Source: Scleromitrula shiraiana
Lineage: Eukaryota; Ascomycota; Leotiomycetes; Helotiales; Sclerotiniaceae
Direction: 5' to 3'
DNA length: 64,000 nt
Assembly: GCA_028455995.1 (NCBI GenBank)
Contig: JABELC010000001.1
Span: 4,514,501 to 4,578,500 of the forward strand
Position numbers and translations under genes: made by a program. Below the pieces are notes generated by a model. The model made no database searches and was not told where the DNA came from. It was given only the letters and a program-made list of their open reading frames with translations. Below are positions 40,987 to 51,800 of this stretch, piece after piece (position 1 is the stretch's first letter; each line of letters starts with the position of its first letter).

Positions 40987-43598
40987 TTCGTCCAGTTTCC
41001 GGAACGAGGGCTCGAGTATTCTATCAAAAGACAATGTTGTATTTGTTGTTAGAAAAGTCGGTTTGCGATTCGGACCGTATGTTTGTTGCAGAGAAAATAT
41101 TTCTCAAATGGAATATTCGTAACTCGAAGTTGTTTTGTGGTGGACCGGTCAATAGGTATGTCAATGTACTGGTTGATGTCGAGGGTACTGTAGATAATAG
41201 AAGCTTCAGTAATGTTCTTTCCATACTACCTAGGTAAGATAAAAGGCAAGTCAAAAGAGTGAATTATTCTGAATCATCTGGAGAAAACAGAATGAATGAG
41301 AATCAGAACGAGGAGCAAAGAATCGACAGGTAGTATAAATTTTCAGAGAAAGGTTTTAGAAAGAAAGGTTTGAAGTTATCAATTCCAATCACCAAAGCGG
41401 TTTGATTCCACTCAATAGTTTTTGTTTGACCAGCAAAGCAGAGGAGCTTGGGAAAACTCAAAACCAATTTGACTTACCACAAATAAATAAATAAATATGA
41501 ATAAGTCAGTATCAAGACCAACATTGGTTGTCAAGAACTAATAAGTCAGTACCTTCATGATGTAGAAGCAATGAACAGTTGATGTGATATTTTCCATTCT
41601 ATTAGAGACAGGCTTAGAGGAATAGAGAAATAGAGGGATATAGATGGGTGGATGAAATTAATCATAAGTTGTTGCATGAAAACTCCAGAGTTAGTAACAA
41701 GAGAAGAGGAGAGAAGAGAAGATGAGAGAGGAGAGACTGTTATCGGGCAAGAGGATTAGTGAAGTAGATTAGTATTGGAAGTAAAGTACTCGAGTAGATT
41801 GAGATGAAATGTATTAGAACACAACTGTTGGAAGAATTGATAAAAAAGTTTTGAAGCTGTTGGATATTTGTTCTATTCCTAATATTGACTCCTAATATTG
41901 ACAGTCAAACGGTATCAACGTGAAGTCTCTCAATTTTTTAAGTCAATGTAACTTCACTTTCGTACAGTTTGCTTTTTTTTTTTTTTTTGGTTTTTTTTTT
42001 TTTTTTTTGGAAAAAATCTTACTTAGAATAAAAGGAAAAGAAAGTGAAGCTAGAGACGAGGTCATGATCAACATGGGTATGATTGGACTCGGATACTAGT
42101 TTTATAGTCTAGAGTTGCAACTATCCCCAGCCCTGAAGATCATCCCAGATCATCCCATTTCATCCCATTTCATCCTAGATCATCCCATTTCATTCTATGA
42201 TGCCCGACTAGATTTGAGATGTGTTGTATATGTAGTAACTAAAAGATTCCTAGATTGTCTATCTATCTCTACTTTATCTTGTGAAGTACAGATCAGTGTT
42301 CCTTACAGACAGTGTTAAGTTGTTATGTCTGTCTCATCCCAATGTCTGCCTAGTAATCTGTAAATGTGTTGGTCTAACACCATTCAATAGCTACAATTTA
42401 TTAATCCTCCGAACCTTGAGATTTTACCCCACAATCTATCGGTTAACCTTGGCTTGGCTTGGCTTGGCTTATTAGTCTATGTTCCTGTCATACGTAGATT
42501 TTTGTCAGATCTACGAGTACGAGTATTTGTTCACTTCCTCTCTTTCTCTTCTGACATGTATCTCTGCAAAATATGTATTTTGGATATTCATCCATCAAAT
42601 ATGTAGCTAACGGCATGAAATCGTCTACTGAATATTTTCATAATATAACAATCATCAAATTCTCACTAAGTAGCCATCTTTATTGCATTGCTTACTTCGA
42701 AACTCGATCTACCCCCGACCACCTTACATATCATATCAACATGTGAGTACAGAATTTTGTCAATTTCTGGATCGATCCAGTAAAATACAAGATATTCCTT
42801 TTACTTGTATTCTCATAACATAATCAACCCTATCTCGTGATCCCACTTCAAACTTTCCTCTCTTCTTTTATATATCTAAACTTTTAGGAAAACACCTGTT
42901 CCTGGAGGGAAAGCATCGGCCAACTACTGCATAGCAATTACTTGGCCTTGAATCTCAAACTTTGGTTTGACAACAAATGTATACATTCCCACTTTGATTT
43001 GTTTACTACAAACAAATCAAGTCACTGTAAAGTTTACAGTACAGTGGAGGAAAGAAAACAATCTCATGGATTATACCACTCTATGTTGAAGGATCTGCTT
43101 CAAGATAGGGGAGATTATCTATATTTGTTTCAAACAATCATATTTACAAAAGTTCAGATACTGCTAGTTCACTGCTAGTTGAACTAAAAATAAATAACTA
43201 TAAACGGTTATCATCGGCCCCTGATCTCACCGTCTTTCTTCTTCAGATACGAACAAAGAACATGGACCATCAAAAACATATACATTTAAAGGAAAGAGAA
43301 TGACTAAGAAAAACTCATTTACTGGAGAGAGAATCATGGTCATTTGATATTGTTATTCACTATCTCATAATCACTGACTCGCATCCAACTTCTACTAATG
43401 TTTATTACCTTTTTACCTTTTTACCTTAAATAGAAGGTACTGTATGAAAGAGGATCTTTCCCCGTATATACATTCATTAGGAATCCACCCTTTTAAAATG
43501 CCCCACCAACAATCCAAATCCATTTACAATATTAAAAAACCAAAGATAAACCACAAAGTTAAAAAAGAACTACCTTAACATTTTGTTAATTCTCAAAA
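40987..43598. promoter_or_regulatory. divergent intergenic region
   Basis: A 2.6-kb gap between the RBR ligase (-) and the acetyltransferase (+). It contains two adjacent T runs (41973-41988 and 41991-42008), short catcccattt repeats at about 42142-42190 and a GGCTT repeat at about 42451-42470. There is no supportable gene. Confidence 0.5.
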
Positions 43599-44813
43599 AT
43601 GTTTCCAGATTACAAATCTTCTGATCTATGCTTATCTCATCCTACATATGAGGAAAAGTTAGCAACATGGAATCTCAACTATGAAAACTGGGGGAAAGCT
43701 ATATCAAAAGCCGACTACATTCGTCGAGAAGAATATCTAGCAACGGTGCCTGTAGCCACCAGGGGTGGAATGACATATTGGTGTCTAGTCGACAAAAATG
43801 CATGTCCCAACGACCGCGAAATTTACGCAACATGCGAAACCATCCGCAAACAAGCCATCCTCTCCAAAAATGGTGAAGTCACCGACGTGACCATCCACTC
43901 CATCGGAAGCGTCTTCACAAACCCCAAATTCAGAGGTCGAAAATATGCCTCGAGAATGCTAACCGAAGTTGCCAAAGTCCTCAAAACATGGCAAAGAGAT
44001 CCCAATATCCCAGGCCGTGCCCAAATCCCCGCCTCCATCCTCTTCTCTGATATCGGCAAAAAATACTACGCCAATCACGGCTGGCTACCCTTCCCCAGTT
44101 CTCACATTGCCCTCCCACCCATAAAAAGCACCACGCAACAAACATGCCCCTCTTCCTCTTCACCCCCGCCCTCCCCCTCCGACCCCGACGTAACCCCTCT
44201 CACCATCTCCGATCTCCCCGACCTCTGCGCCCTCGATACATCCTACATCCGACGCACGCTCTCCGCTCTCCCACCGCCAGACACGAAAATCCACATCGCG
44301 CTCCTCCCCGACCTCCCCACCATCCAATGGCACCACCTCCGCGAAGACTGCATGTCCACCGCGATACACGGACACACGTCCCCCATCAAAGGGGCGATTA
44401 CCGGACCGCCCGGCGCCCGCATCTGGGCGTACTGGACGCGCGGATTCTACGGGCCTCGAGACGACCCGGAGCCGGAGGCCAAAAATACCCTGCATATACT
44501 TCGATTGGTGATTGAGAAGGAGGAGGACAGCGAGGGGAATGCGGCGGGGTTGGGGAAGATACTGGGGTTTGCGAGGGAGGAGGCCGGGCGGTGGAGGATG
44601 GGCGGGGTGGAGTTTTGGAACCCGACGGCGCTGGTGAGGGGGTTGCTTGAGAGGGGGGGCGTCGAGGGAACGGTGGTCCACAGGGAGGAGGAGAGTGTGC
44701 CGAGTTTGATGTGGTATGGGTATGGGGAGGGGTATGGGGAGGGGGAGGGGGAGGGCAGGGGGTCGGTAGAGGAGGTCGAGTGGTGGGGGAATGAGAAGTA
44801 TGGGTGGAGTTAG
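43599..44813 (+). CDS. GNAT-type acetyltransferase, LYC1-like
   Basis: A single exon of 404 residues. The N-terminal half has the GNAT acetyl-CoA binding block: a beta strand IHSIGSVFTNPKFRGRKYAS followed by MLTEVAKVL, where RGRKYA corresponds to the Q/R-x-x-G-x-G/A loop, then SILFSDIGKKYYANHGW. This layout and the long C-terminal domain match the fungal LYC1 family. In Yarrowia LYC1 is a lysine N6-acetyltransferase that starts lysine breakdown, so lysine catabolism is the likely role here; substrate specificity is inferred. No signal peptide is seen. The codon composition changes sharply inside the gene, from C-rich (about 43800-44430) to G-rich (about 44440-44800), and the last 35 codons are Gly/Glu-rich low complexity. 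The start codon is the first ATG after an A-rich leader. Confidence 0.85.
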   Translation: MFPDYKSSDLCLSHPTYEEKLATWNLNYENWGKAISKADYIRREEYLATVPVATRGGMTYWCLVDKNACPNDREIYATCETIRKQAILSKNGEVTDVTIHSIGSVFTNPKFRGRKYASRMLTEVAKVLKTWQRDPNIPGRAQIPASILFSDIGKKYYANHGWLPFPSSHIALPPIKSTTQQTCPSSSSPPPSPSDPDVTPLTISDLPDLCALDTSYIRRTLSALPPPDTKIHIALLPDLPTIQWHHLREDCMSTAIHGHTSPIKGAITGPPGARIWAYWTRGFYGPRDDPEPEAKNTLHILRLVIEKEEDSEGNAAGLGKILGFAREEAGRWRMGGVEFWNPTALVRGLLERGGVEGTVVHREEESVPSLMWYGYGEGYGEGEGEGRGSVEEVEWWGNEKYGWS

Positions 44814-45686
44814 TTATAGATGGGTGACTAGACTAGACTAAACTAGACCAAACTAATTCAACTAGGCCGCGTAGATAGATCATTAAATTGTCTGCTATAT
44901 CCACAGACATACTATTAGAGCTTTAGCATGGGAGAAAAGCATAATCCTATCTCTTCACAATACCGCAGTACCGCAAAACACAATACTTCAAAACACAGCA
45001 AAATACCGAACAAATAATCTGAAACAAGATAATATATCATAATATAAGATAATATAACATAAGATAACCATATCCATCCGTATGATAAAATACATATATA
45101 CATACATACATGCACAATACGTTAATGTTTACTTCACTTATTTTGTCTGGGATTTGTCTATATATGTATGTATGGCTCGGGGTATGTATGTATATATGGA
45201 TGGTTGGCTGGTTGGCTCGGGGTATATATGTATATATATATATATGTATGTATGTATATATGTATATATGGATACGACGCTATTATGGCACTTTTATATT
45301 TATACTAGTATTTTATATTTTTCGTTGGTTGGTTTGTTTGTTTGGCTGAGAAGATAGCTTATTTTGAGATATTTTTTTAAACGGGGTTTTTTTTGTCTTT
45401 TCTTGTCTTGTCTTGTTTTTTGTTTTGTTTGAAGGTTTGGTTTGGTTTGATAGATAGTTTTTGTTGTTTTGTGTTGTGTTGTATGATGTGGGATATGGGA
45501 TGGGATGTGTGATGTGATATCAAACGATATTGATATTCCTCTTCTCTCCTCTCCTTTCCTCTCCTTTCCTTTCCTTTCCTTTCCTTTCTTTTCTCCATAT
45601 AGTCTTACATCCCCTCTATACCCCAACCCACCCCCTCATCCCTCCCCCAACCCCAATCCCAATCCCAATCCCAACCCCAACCCCAT
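44814..45686. other. convergent intergenic region
   Basis: This contains ATAC/TATG microsatellites at about 45230-45270, a T-rich zone, TTTCC repeats at about 45554-45588, and a C-rich tract at 45610-45686 that lies just after the stop codon of the Dcc1-like gene on the other strand. I see no gene. Confidence 0.6.
45610..45686 (-). repeat. G-run-rich tract after the Dcc1-like stop codon
   Basis: On the minus strand, immediately after the TAG, there are at least eight runs of three to five G separated by TT, AT or a few other bases (GGGGTT and GGGATT units). The spacing fits the pattern for G-quadruplex formation in the transcript or in DNA. Confidence 0.7.
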
Positions 45687-46382
45687 CTACCGTCTCCCCT
45701 TAGCAAACTTCTCATGCCATTTATTAACCTTCCCCGATTTACCACCCCCTCCAATTGCATTCCCCACCACCCCATCTCCATTCCCATTCCCATTCCCATC
45801 ACCATCTCCATTCCCCTTCCCCATCCCCTCTACCGCGATCAACTCTATCGTTTCGTCGATCGTCGATATGCGCGTTATTGATCTTTGAGGTATTTGTCCA
45901 TATCCATGCTGATATCCATGCTCATCTTTTTGTTTTTCTTCTTCCCTATCTACTTTGTTTGAATCTTTGTGAGGATTTTTGTGAGGATGTGTATGCGAGG
46001 GCGATAATATTAAAATGGGATTACTGGTGTTCTTTTGTCGAAGGAGATAGCTTGTTGTTTTTGGAGGTGTGGTGGTGTTGGTGGTAGTGGTGGGAGAGGA
46101 GAGAGTGAGATGGGCGTGGTGGGGAGGGAGGGGGGAGGGAGTTATGTGGAGACTGTTTTTAGAGGAGGGGTTAGTTTAGTTTAGATTAGTTTAGATTAGT
46201 TTAGATTACTTTAATTTTGGGGTTGGGTGAGAAGTATAAGATAGTTAAGGGGAACGGACATACGTAGGAGGAGAATCGGATTCTAGTAGAGTGAGGAGTT
46301 CGGGGGGTAGTTCGAGGAGTTTGAATGCTTGTTGGGTGTGGGATGCTGTGAAGGGGATGTCGAATGCGTATTGGGTTGACAT
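45687..46382 (-). CDS. compact Dcc1-like cohesion protein (tentative)
   Basis: Two exons (46382-46264, 46152-45687) encode 194 residues; the 111-nt intron has an actaac branch site. The N-terminus, FTASHTQQAFKLLELPPELL, resembles the start of Dcc1, the Ctf18-RFC subunit used in loading PCNA and in sister-chromatid cohesion. SYLLRQKNTSNPILIL also matches the expected second block, and IPQRSITRISTIDETIELI the third. Usual Dcc1 proteins are about twice this length, with winged-helix domains. Here the middle is missing and replaced by a Gly/Asn/Asp repeat before a basic end, KVNKWHEKFAKGRR. It could be a shortened Dcc1 or a separate small family sharing the start. The sequence goes from C-rich to G-rich. 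No ATG-initiated frame over 60 codons exists in exon 2, so simple gene finding would miss it. Confidence 0.55.
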
Positions 46383-46430
46383 TTTTGAGGAGTTGTGAGT
46401 TAGGGATTGGGGATTGGGTGTGTGGGTGGG

Positions 46431-46564
46431 TGAGATTCGTGTTGTACGTAGCCTTATTCTGGAGGTAATTTTGAAGAAGATTCCCTATTTGAGTTGATGA
46501 GATTCGTGTTGTACGTAGCCTTATTCTGGAGGTAATTTCGAAGAAGATTCCCTATTTGAGTTGA
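46431..46564. repeat. 67-bp tandem duplication
   Basis: The units 46431-46497 and 46498-46564 match over their whole length except for one T/C difference (aattttgaag versus aatttcgaag). The pair begins about 50 bp upstream of the Dcc1-like start codon, inside its probable promoter or leader. The single difference suggests a recent event. Confidence 0.93.
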
Positions 46565-46568
46565 TGGG

Positions 46569-46660
46569 GTTGATTCAGTTGATTGAGTTGATTCAGTTGA
46601 TTGAGTTGATTCAGTTGATTGAGTTGATTCAGTTGATTCAGTTGATCCAGTTGAGTTGAT
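46569..46660. repeat. TTGATTCAG/TTGATTGAG minisatellite
   Basis: About ten 9-nt units alternating between ttgattcag and ttgattgag follow directly after the 67-bp duplication. Confidence 0.85.
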
Positions 46661-47918
46661 TGCTTTAATTTGAACTGCAGAATCCCGAATTACTTTCGGA
46701 TCTTCAAATTCGGGTCTTAGAATCTAGATTCTCTAGATTCTCTAAATTCTAAAAACAACCGACCGGAAACCAAATCCCACAGATCGACGTATTCATAATT
46801 CGATCTTCCTCCCAAAAATTCTCTGATCCCATACGGAATTATATTTTCTTCTTAATTTTTTCTCCGATAGCGCAATCTCCCAGCCTTCTTAATTTATATC
46901 TGTAAGTAAGTAAATAAGTAAGTAAGTAATTAAGTAAGGCTCAACTAAGTAAAATGTAATAATAAGATAAGTTATTAATTAATCAAAAGTATCGGGCTAC
47001 TACAGCGGGGTAATACCTTTCAGCTTTCTTATGCTGGTATGAAAGTTGACCAATCATCGCGTAGATATAAAAATCGAGGGGGCTGGACGCGCTCTTTATA
47101 AAGTGGAAAAAAAAAAATGAAAATGAAAATTGATGATTGCATGATTGATGATTGATGATTGATGATTGAGAAACCTAAGAAATCTATCTAATAAACCTTG
47201 GAATAATTATAATTATATATATATATATAAAAGTTGAGGATAGCATAGATTGGAGGAGGAGTAGTAGTAGTAATAAAGTAATAATTTAGTTAATAATTCC
47301 TAAAAATAAAATAAGAAAATCATTTGCAAATAGATCATTTCAAGATAATGAAGGGTGGAGGGAGAGGGGAGAAAAGAGGGTGGAGGGGGAAAATATTTAT
47401 TAATCGATAATAGATTATTCCATAGAAGTATTTTCCTTATCTATAGAATATAGAATATAGAACATAGAACATAGAACATAGAACATCGAATATAGAACTA
47501 GATGACGCTGCGGTTGATTAGAACTTTATTAAAAACATTGAATAGATTTGAATCAACAAGTAAAGTAATTGTCCAATCTTACTAACTTATACATATGTAA
47601 CTTTTCAATTGAATTCGAATTCATTATCTCATTCTTCATAATCTCATTCATCTCTTCAATATAGATGATTATATAGATGATTATATAAATGATTATATAG
47701 ATGATTTAATAGATGATTTAATATATGAATATAAATCATTCTTATAATCTAGGTTATCAAAAATCAAAAAACATCTACTTATTACTGAATATACAAAGTG
47801 AAGATCCTAGCTAGGATACTCATAATTGGAGCGTTATAGATCGATCCACTTACACTATATGTTGTTTGAAGTGTTGTACATACATACTCGACCCTCATAT
47901 ATTATTAGATTGAGTATA

Positions 47919-47970
47919 CATATATACATATATACATATACATATACATACACATATACATATACATATG
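47919..47970. repeat. (ACATAT)n microsatellite
   Basis: Imperfect six-base units of ACATAT in the BUD3-type upstream region; a related ACACAT array is at about 48461-48505. Confidence 0.85.
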
Positions 47971-48228
47971 CGGTATCAAATTGCGTTTTTTTTTTTCCCT
48001 CTCGTTTCTCACTCCTTCAAGAAAATACTAAGGGAAAAGATGGGACAAGATAGGAAGAGAGAGAAGAGAAGAAGAAAAGAAGAAAATTTCAATGTATGAG
48101 TTGTATGATTAGATTGAATAATAATAATAAAGTACTTCCTTCAATTTTATTTGAGGTTAGACAAAGCCAGCCTATGAATTTTTTTTTTGATTTTTTTTTT
48201 TTCGCGTTATTTTTGTTTGTGTTTATCT

Positions 48229-48278
48229 TACCTTACTTTACTTTACTTTACTTTACTTTACTTTACTTTACTTTACTT
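48229..48278. repeat. (CTTTA)n microsatellite
   Basis: About nine CTTTA units followed by degenerate CTTACC/CTGAC copies up to about 48330. Confidence 0.85.
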
Positions 48279-48455
48279 GACCTTACCTGACATTACCTGA
48301 CATTACCATACCTTACCTTACCTGACCTCACCAAATTTTTATAAACGACCAGTCGGGTAAAACGACATCTGGAGAAGAAATCCTAAACCCCCCCCCCCCC
48401 AAATAACCCAAATAACCCAAATACTATACCCACGATAGAAAATGTCCACGACTAC

Positions 48456-48492
<37 letters not shown>

Positions 48493-48895
48493 TACATATA
48501 CACATAAACACCAACATACATCTGCCCATATTTATTTTATTTTATTTTATTTTCTTTTCTTTTTTTCCCAATTACATACTACTTGTTCTTAATTACCTAC
48601 ATAGTACATACATACCGTTTATTATTTACGAGATACGACCATACCAAAATTGATCAACTACATAGGGATTCGGGTTTATTATTTCTCATTATTTTGATTT
48701 TGATTTTGATTTCTTTTTCTATCTCTCGGTCTTGATATTGAAAAAAAAAATATTTCCTTTTCTTTCGTTCGCTATGAAGGTGGCCCATTAACAGACCAAT
48801 CTTACCTAAACCTCCCAAATTCCCCCAATCCAATACCCATAATCGGACGAACATACAAATCCCCTCCCTTCCCCTCCCTTCCCTTCCCCTCCATA

Positions 48896-51800
48896 ATGGT
48901 TCGAGTTACAGATGAGCTGGCTTTGTCCCTCGAACATGTCTGTTTATACTACGCCCACGATTCTCATCTTTCCAATCTTCCCGTCCTCATATATCATGGT
49001 CCATCAACAACTACAAATTCGACTTTGAATAGTTCCCGAATACAAGTTCATATCTTCACCGCTGCAGGTTTTCAGAGTTACCAGCGCATCACCATATCAC
49101 CCAACTCACCGCTATACGAGTCAGTCAACTATCTGCCGCGCGATAAACAAGGTGATGAAGTGTGTCGGGGTTTAGCATTCGGGTTATTTAAATATTTTAA
49201 AGAGTTGCCCGAGGTGGTCAAGAGTGGGTTGATTTTACAAGCGGCCAATACTTCGAGGAAACAAAGACCGGGATCGCCGCCCACATTATTCGGCGAACAA
49301 CATGCGGCGGATCTGGCGAGTTCGATGGTGAGGGTGGAAAATGTTGCCGATGTGACAAATGATATCGAGGCGGCTTTGCGACCACAGAATATTAATCATG
49401 CAGACGTTGATTTGGTACTTCCGCCGGGTTCGATTGCGCCGTTGCAGGAATCAGAGGAGGATGCGGATGACGAGGAATTTCCGGACCCGACGCTGAAGCA
49501 ATATGGATCTTATGCACCATTGGTTAAGCTGTTTGGAGAAATCACATTTCTTCCCACTTCGAAATTACGTCGAGCACCGTCGAGACCTACCTCACTGAAT
49601 CGAACCAAGTCATTCCTGAAAGATCAAAAGATGGCATTGCGCCGGGAGATGGGGGAATTGGTGGATACCGAGGAGAGATATGTGATTAAGATGCATGAAT
49701 TGGTCAATCATATTGCGGATGATTTTCGAGTAAAGGCCAAGAATCGAGCATTTGGAAGCTTCAGTCCATCGGTGGAGGATTTACAAAAACTTTTCCCGAA
49801 ATGTCTGGATCGGATACTACAAATCAATTCGGCCTTCTTATCAGCGATCCGAAAAGTTATGGATGAGACCGAGGAAGAAGCCATGCAAGATCTAGAAGCT
49901 CCAATCGTTAGCTCCACCTCTTCTCGTTATGGTGGATCGGGGCGTCTGAAGGACCCTACGGGTGCACTGGCCTTTGCGAAAGTCTTACTTGAATGGTTCC
50001 CACAATTTTCCGAGTCTTACCAGGAGTACATCCATGCTAGCCAGGAATTTCCGCAAATTATTTCCAGTTTCATGAAGCAGCCTTCGAGTTTCTCAAGTCG
50101 TGTGCAGGCTACTGGTGAACAACGTCTTCGTTCCGCTGTAATCGAACCAGTTCAGAGATTACCAAGATATAGTCTCTTCATTGACAATATTGTCAACTCC
50201 CTCCCCGTACTTCATCCGGCTTTACAGCCTATGCTGAAGTCAAGGGATATCATCACTTCGATATGTTCCCTTGATCCTCCAGCAGCAGATAAATCACAAG
50301 TTCTTAATCGCCTGAGATATCTAGTTGACTCATGGCCTTCTACTTTACATCCCCAGGGACGTCTCATCACTGCGGTTGATACTTTGGAACTTCCTGCTCC
50401 TTATCATGTTGGTCCTACCCCCACAGATGGAAAACGAGAAGGAATACTTCTCCTTTTTGCAGATTGTATTATCATCCTAAAGAAGAATCGTGACAGTGCT
50501 CAAACTGCACGTGGTGTTATGGCAGAAATAGACAAACCTTCAGCGACAACGATGATGGCCTCATTTACTGCAGCTGCGGGTGGTCAGAAACACGTCTATG
50601 ATCTTTCATTTACCAGTTGGCACGTTCTAGGTAATACTCGTTTCACATCATCAGATGATGGGCGGTGTATTTGGTTGACCTCTTTACATGAGCTCAAAGA
50701 TGCTAATATGGGACGAGATCGGAATCAAGCTGCTACTGTCCGAAATTTCGTACTGCAAGGGGCTTATGAAGCAAAAGCTTTCAAATTAAGCGAAGAAATC
50801 ACTAAAGCACGACTTGAAGGCAGATTTTCGGAATCAGAACGTGAAACTGATAAATGGAGTCTTCGATCAGCGAAACCGGCTGGGATAACTTTATATACTG
50901 CCGTTTTTGCTGAAGGCATTGATACACTTTTTGAGGGTCGCAGAGAACCAGCTCCTATTCGGGTGGTCATTGATCATGAAAAGGGTACGAAGGGAGCTCC
51001 TGTGGGACATTACGGTGTCGATATTGTAGCAAATATTACGTCAGTGGCAGGTGGAGCAAAGTATAGAATCGAGATAGATGGTCTTGATGATAGAGTATAT
51101 GTGGATGAGGTACTTCCTGAGTACCTCATGACCACATTTGCGAAAAGAGGTAAGTAATTGACTAACTACTTTGGAGTTTTGCTAATGATTATAGTTACCG
51201 AGCTACTTAAACTACAACACCAAATTGGCAATCCTTCGTTATCTGCCCCGTTCATCTCTTACTTTTCGAAAATTCTCAAAGCTACCGACGTTATATGTGG
51301 AGGTGATAAATCGAAATCATATCGACCGCATTCTCCTGTCAAAATGCTTTCTAGTTTACTTAACAGTGGGTTTGGAAGTTCCCCTTCAACAACTATCAAC
51401 GGTATAAATGGTATAACATCTCCTGGCAAATTCTCTCGACCGGTTATGGGTAAAATTCCCTCATTGGACTCACCTCAAATTCTTCGTACTGGAAGCAATA
51501 GATCTTTACATTCGATACAAGATGATGGCAAGAACAGTGTTCGGGGACCATTTGAAGATATTGCACCAATTAATCCTCTTGTTCGACTTGAAGAGACATT
51601 TACAGGTTATATCGCAGCTTTACAATCTAGAAAAGGAAATGTGGTTGGAAAGAACTTGCGAAATAGGGGAGCTGCTGATGAACTGGCTGTCAATGCTTTA
51701 TACAACACTTTTATCGAAAATCCTTTTGATACTCGAGCAGCTTCGGAGGTTTCTTTTGATGTTATCTTTGTGTCCTTTGAAAAGTTTCTGCGATTAGCTT

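Larger units (their letters stand above)
46383..48895. promoter_or_regulatory. divergent intergenic region with tandem duplication and microsatellites
   Basis: This lies between the Dcc1-like (-) and BUD3-type (+) start codons. It holds a 67-bp tandem duplication, TTGATTCAG repeats, ACATAT arrays (47919-47970 and 48461-48505), a CTTTA array (48229-48278) and a CCCTT-rich leader (48861-48893) directly before the BUD3-type ATG. There is no supportable gene. Confidence 0.5.

Noticed and set aside
40986..41034. Longer N-terminus for the RBR ligase starting at 41034
   Set aside because: The codon there is TTG, not ATG; a spliced upstream exon is possible but not demonstrated.
45648..45685. Possible internal telomere repeat
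   Set aside because: The units are AATCCC/AACCCC, not the fungal CCCTAA repeat.
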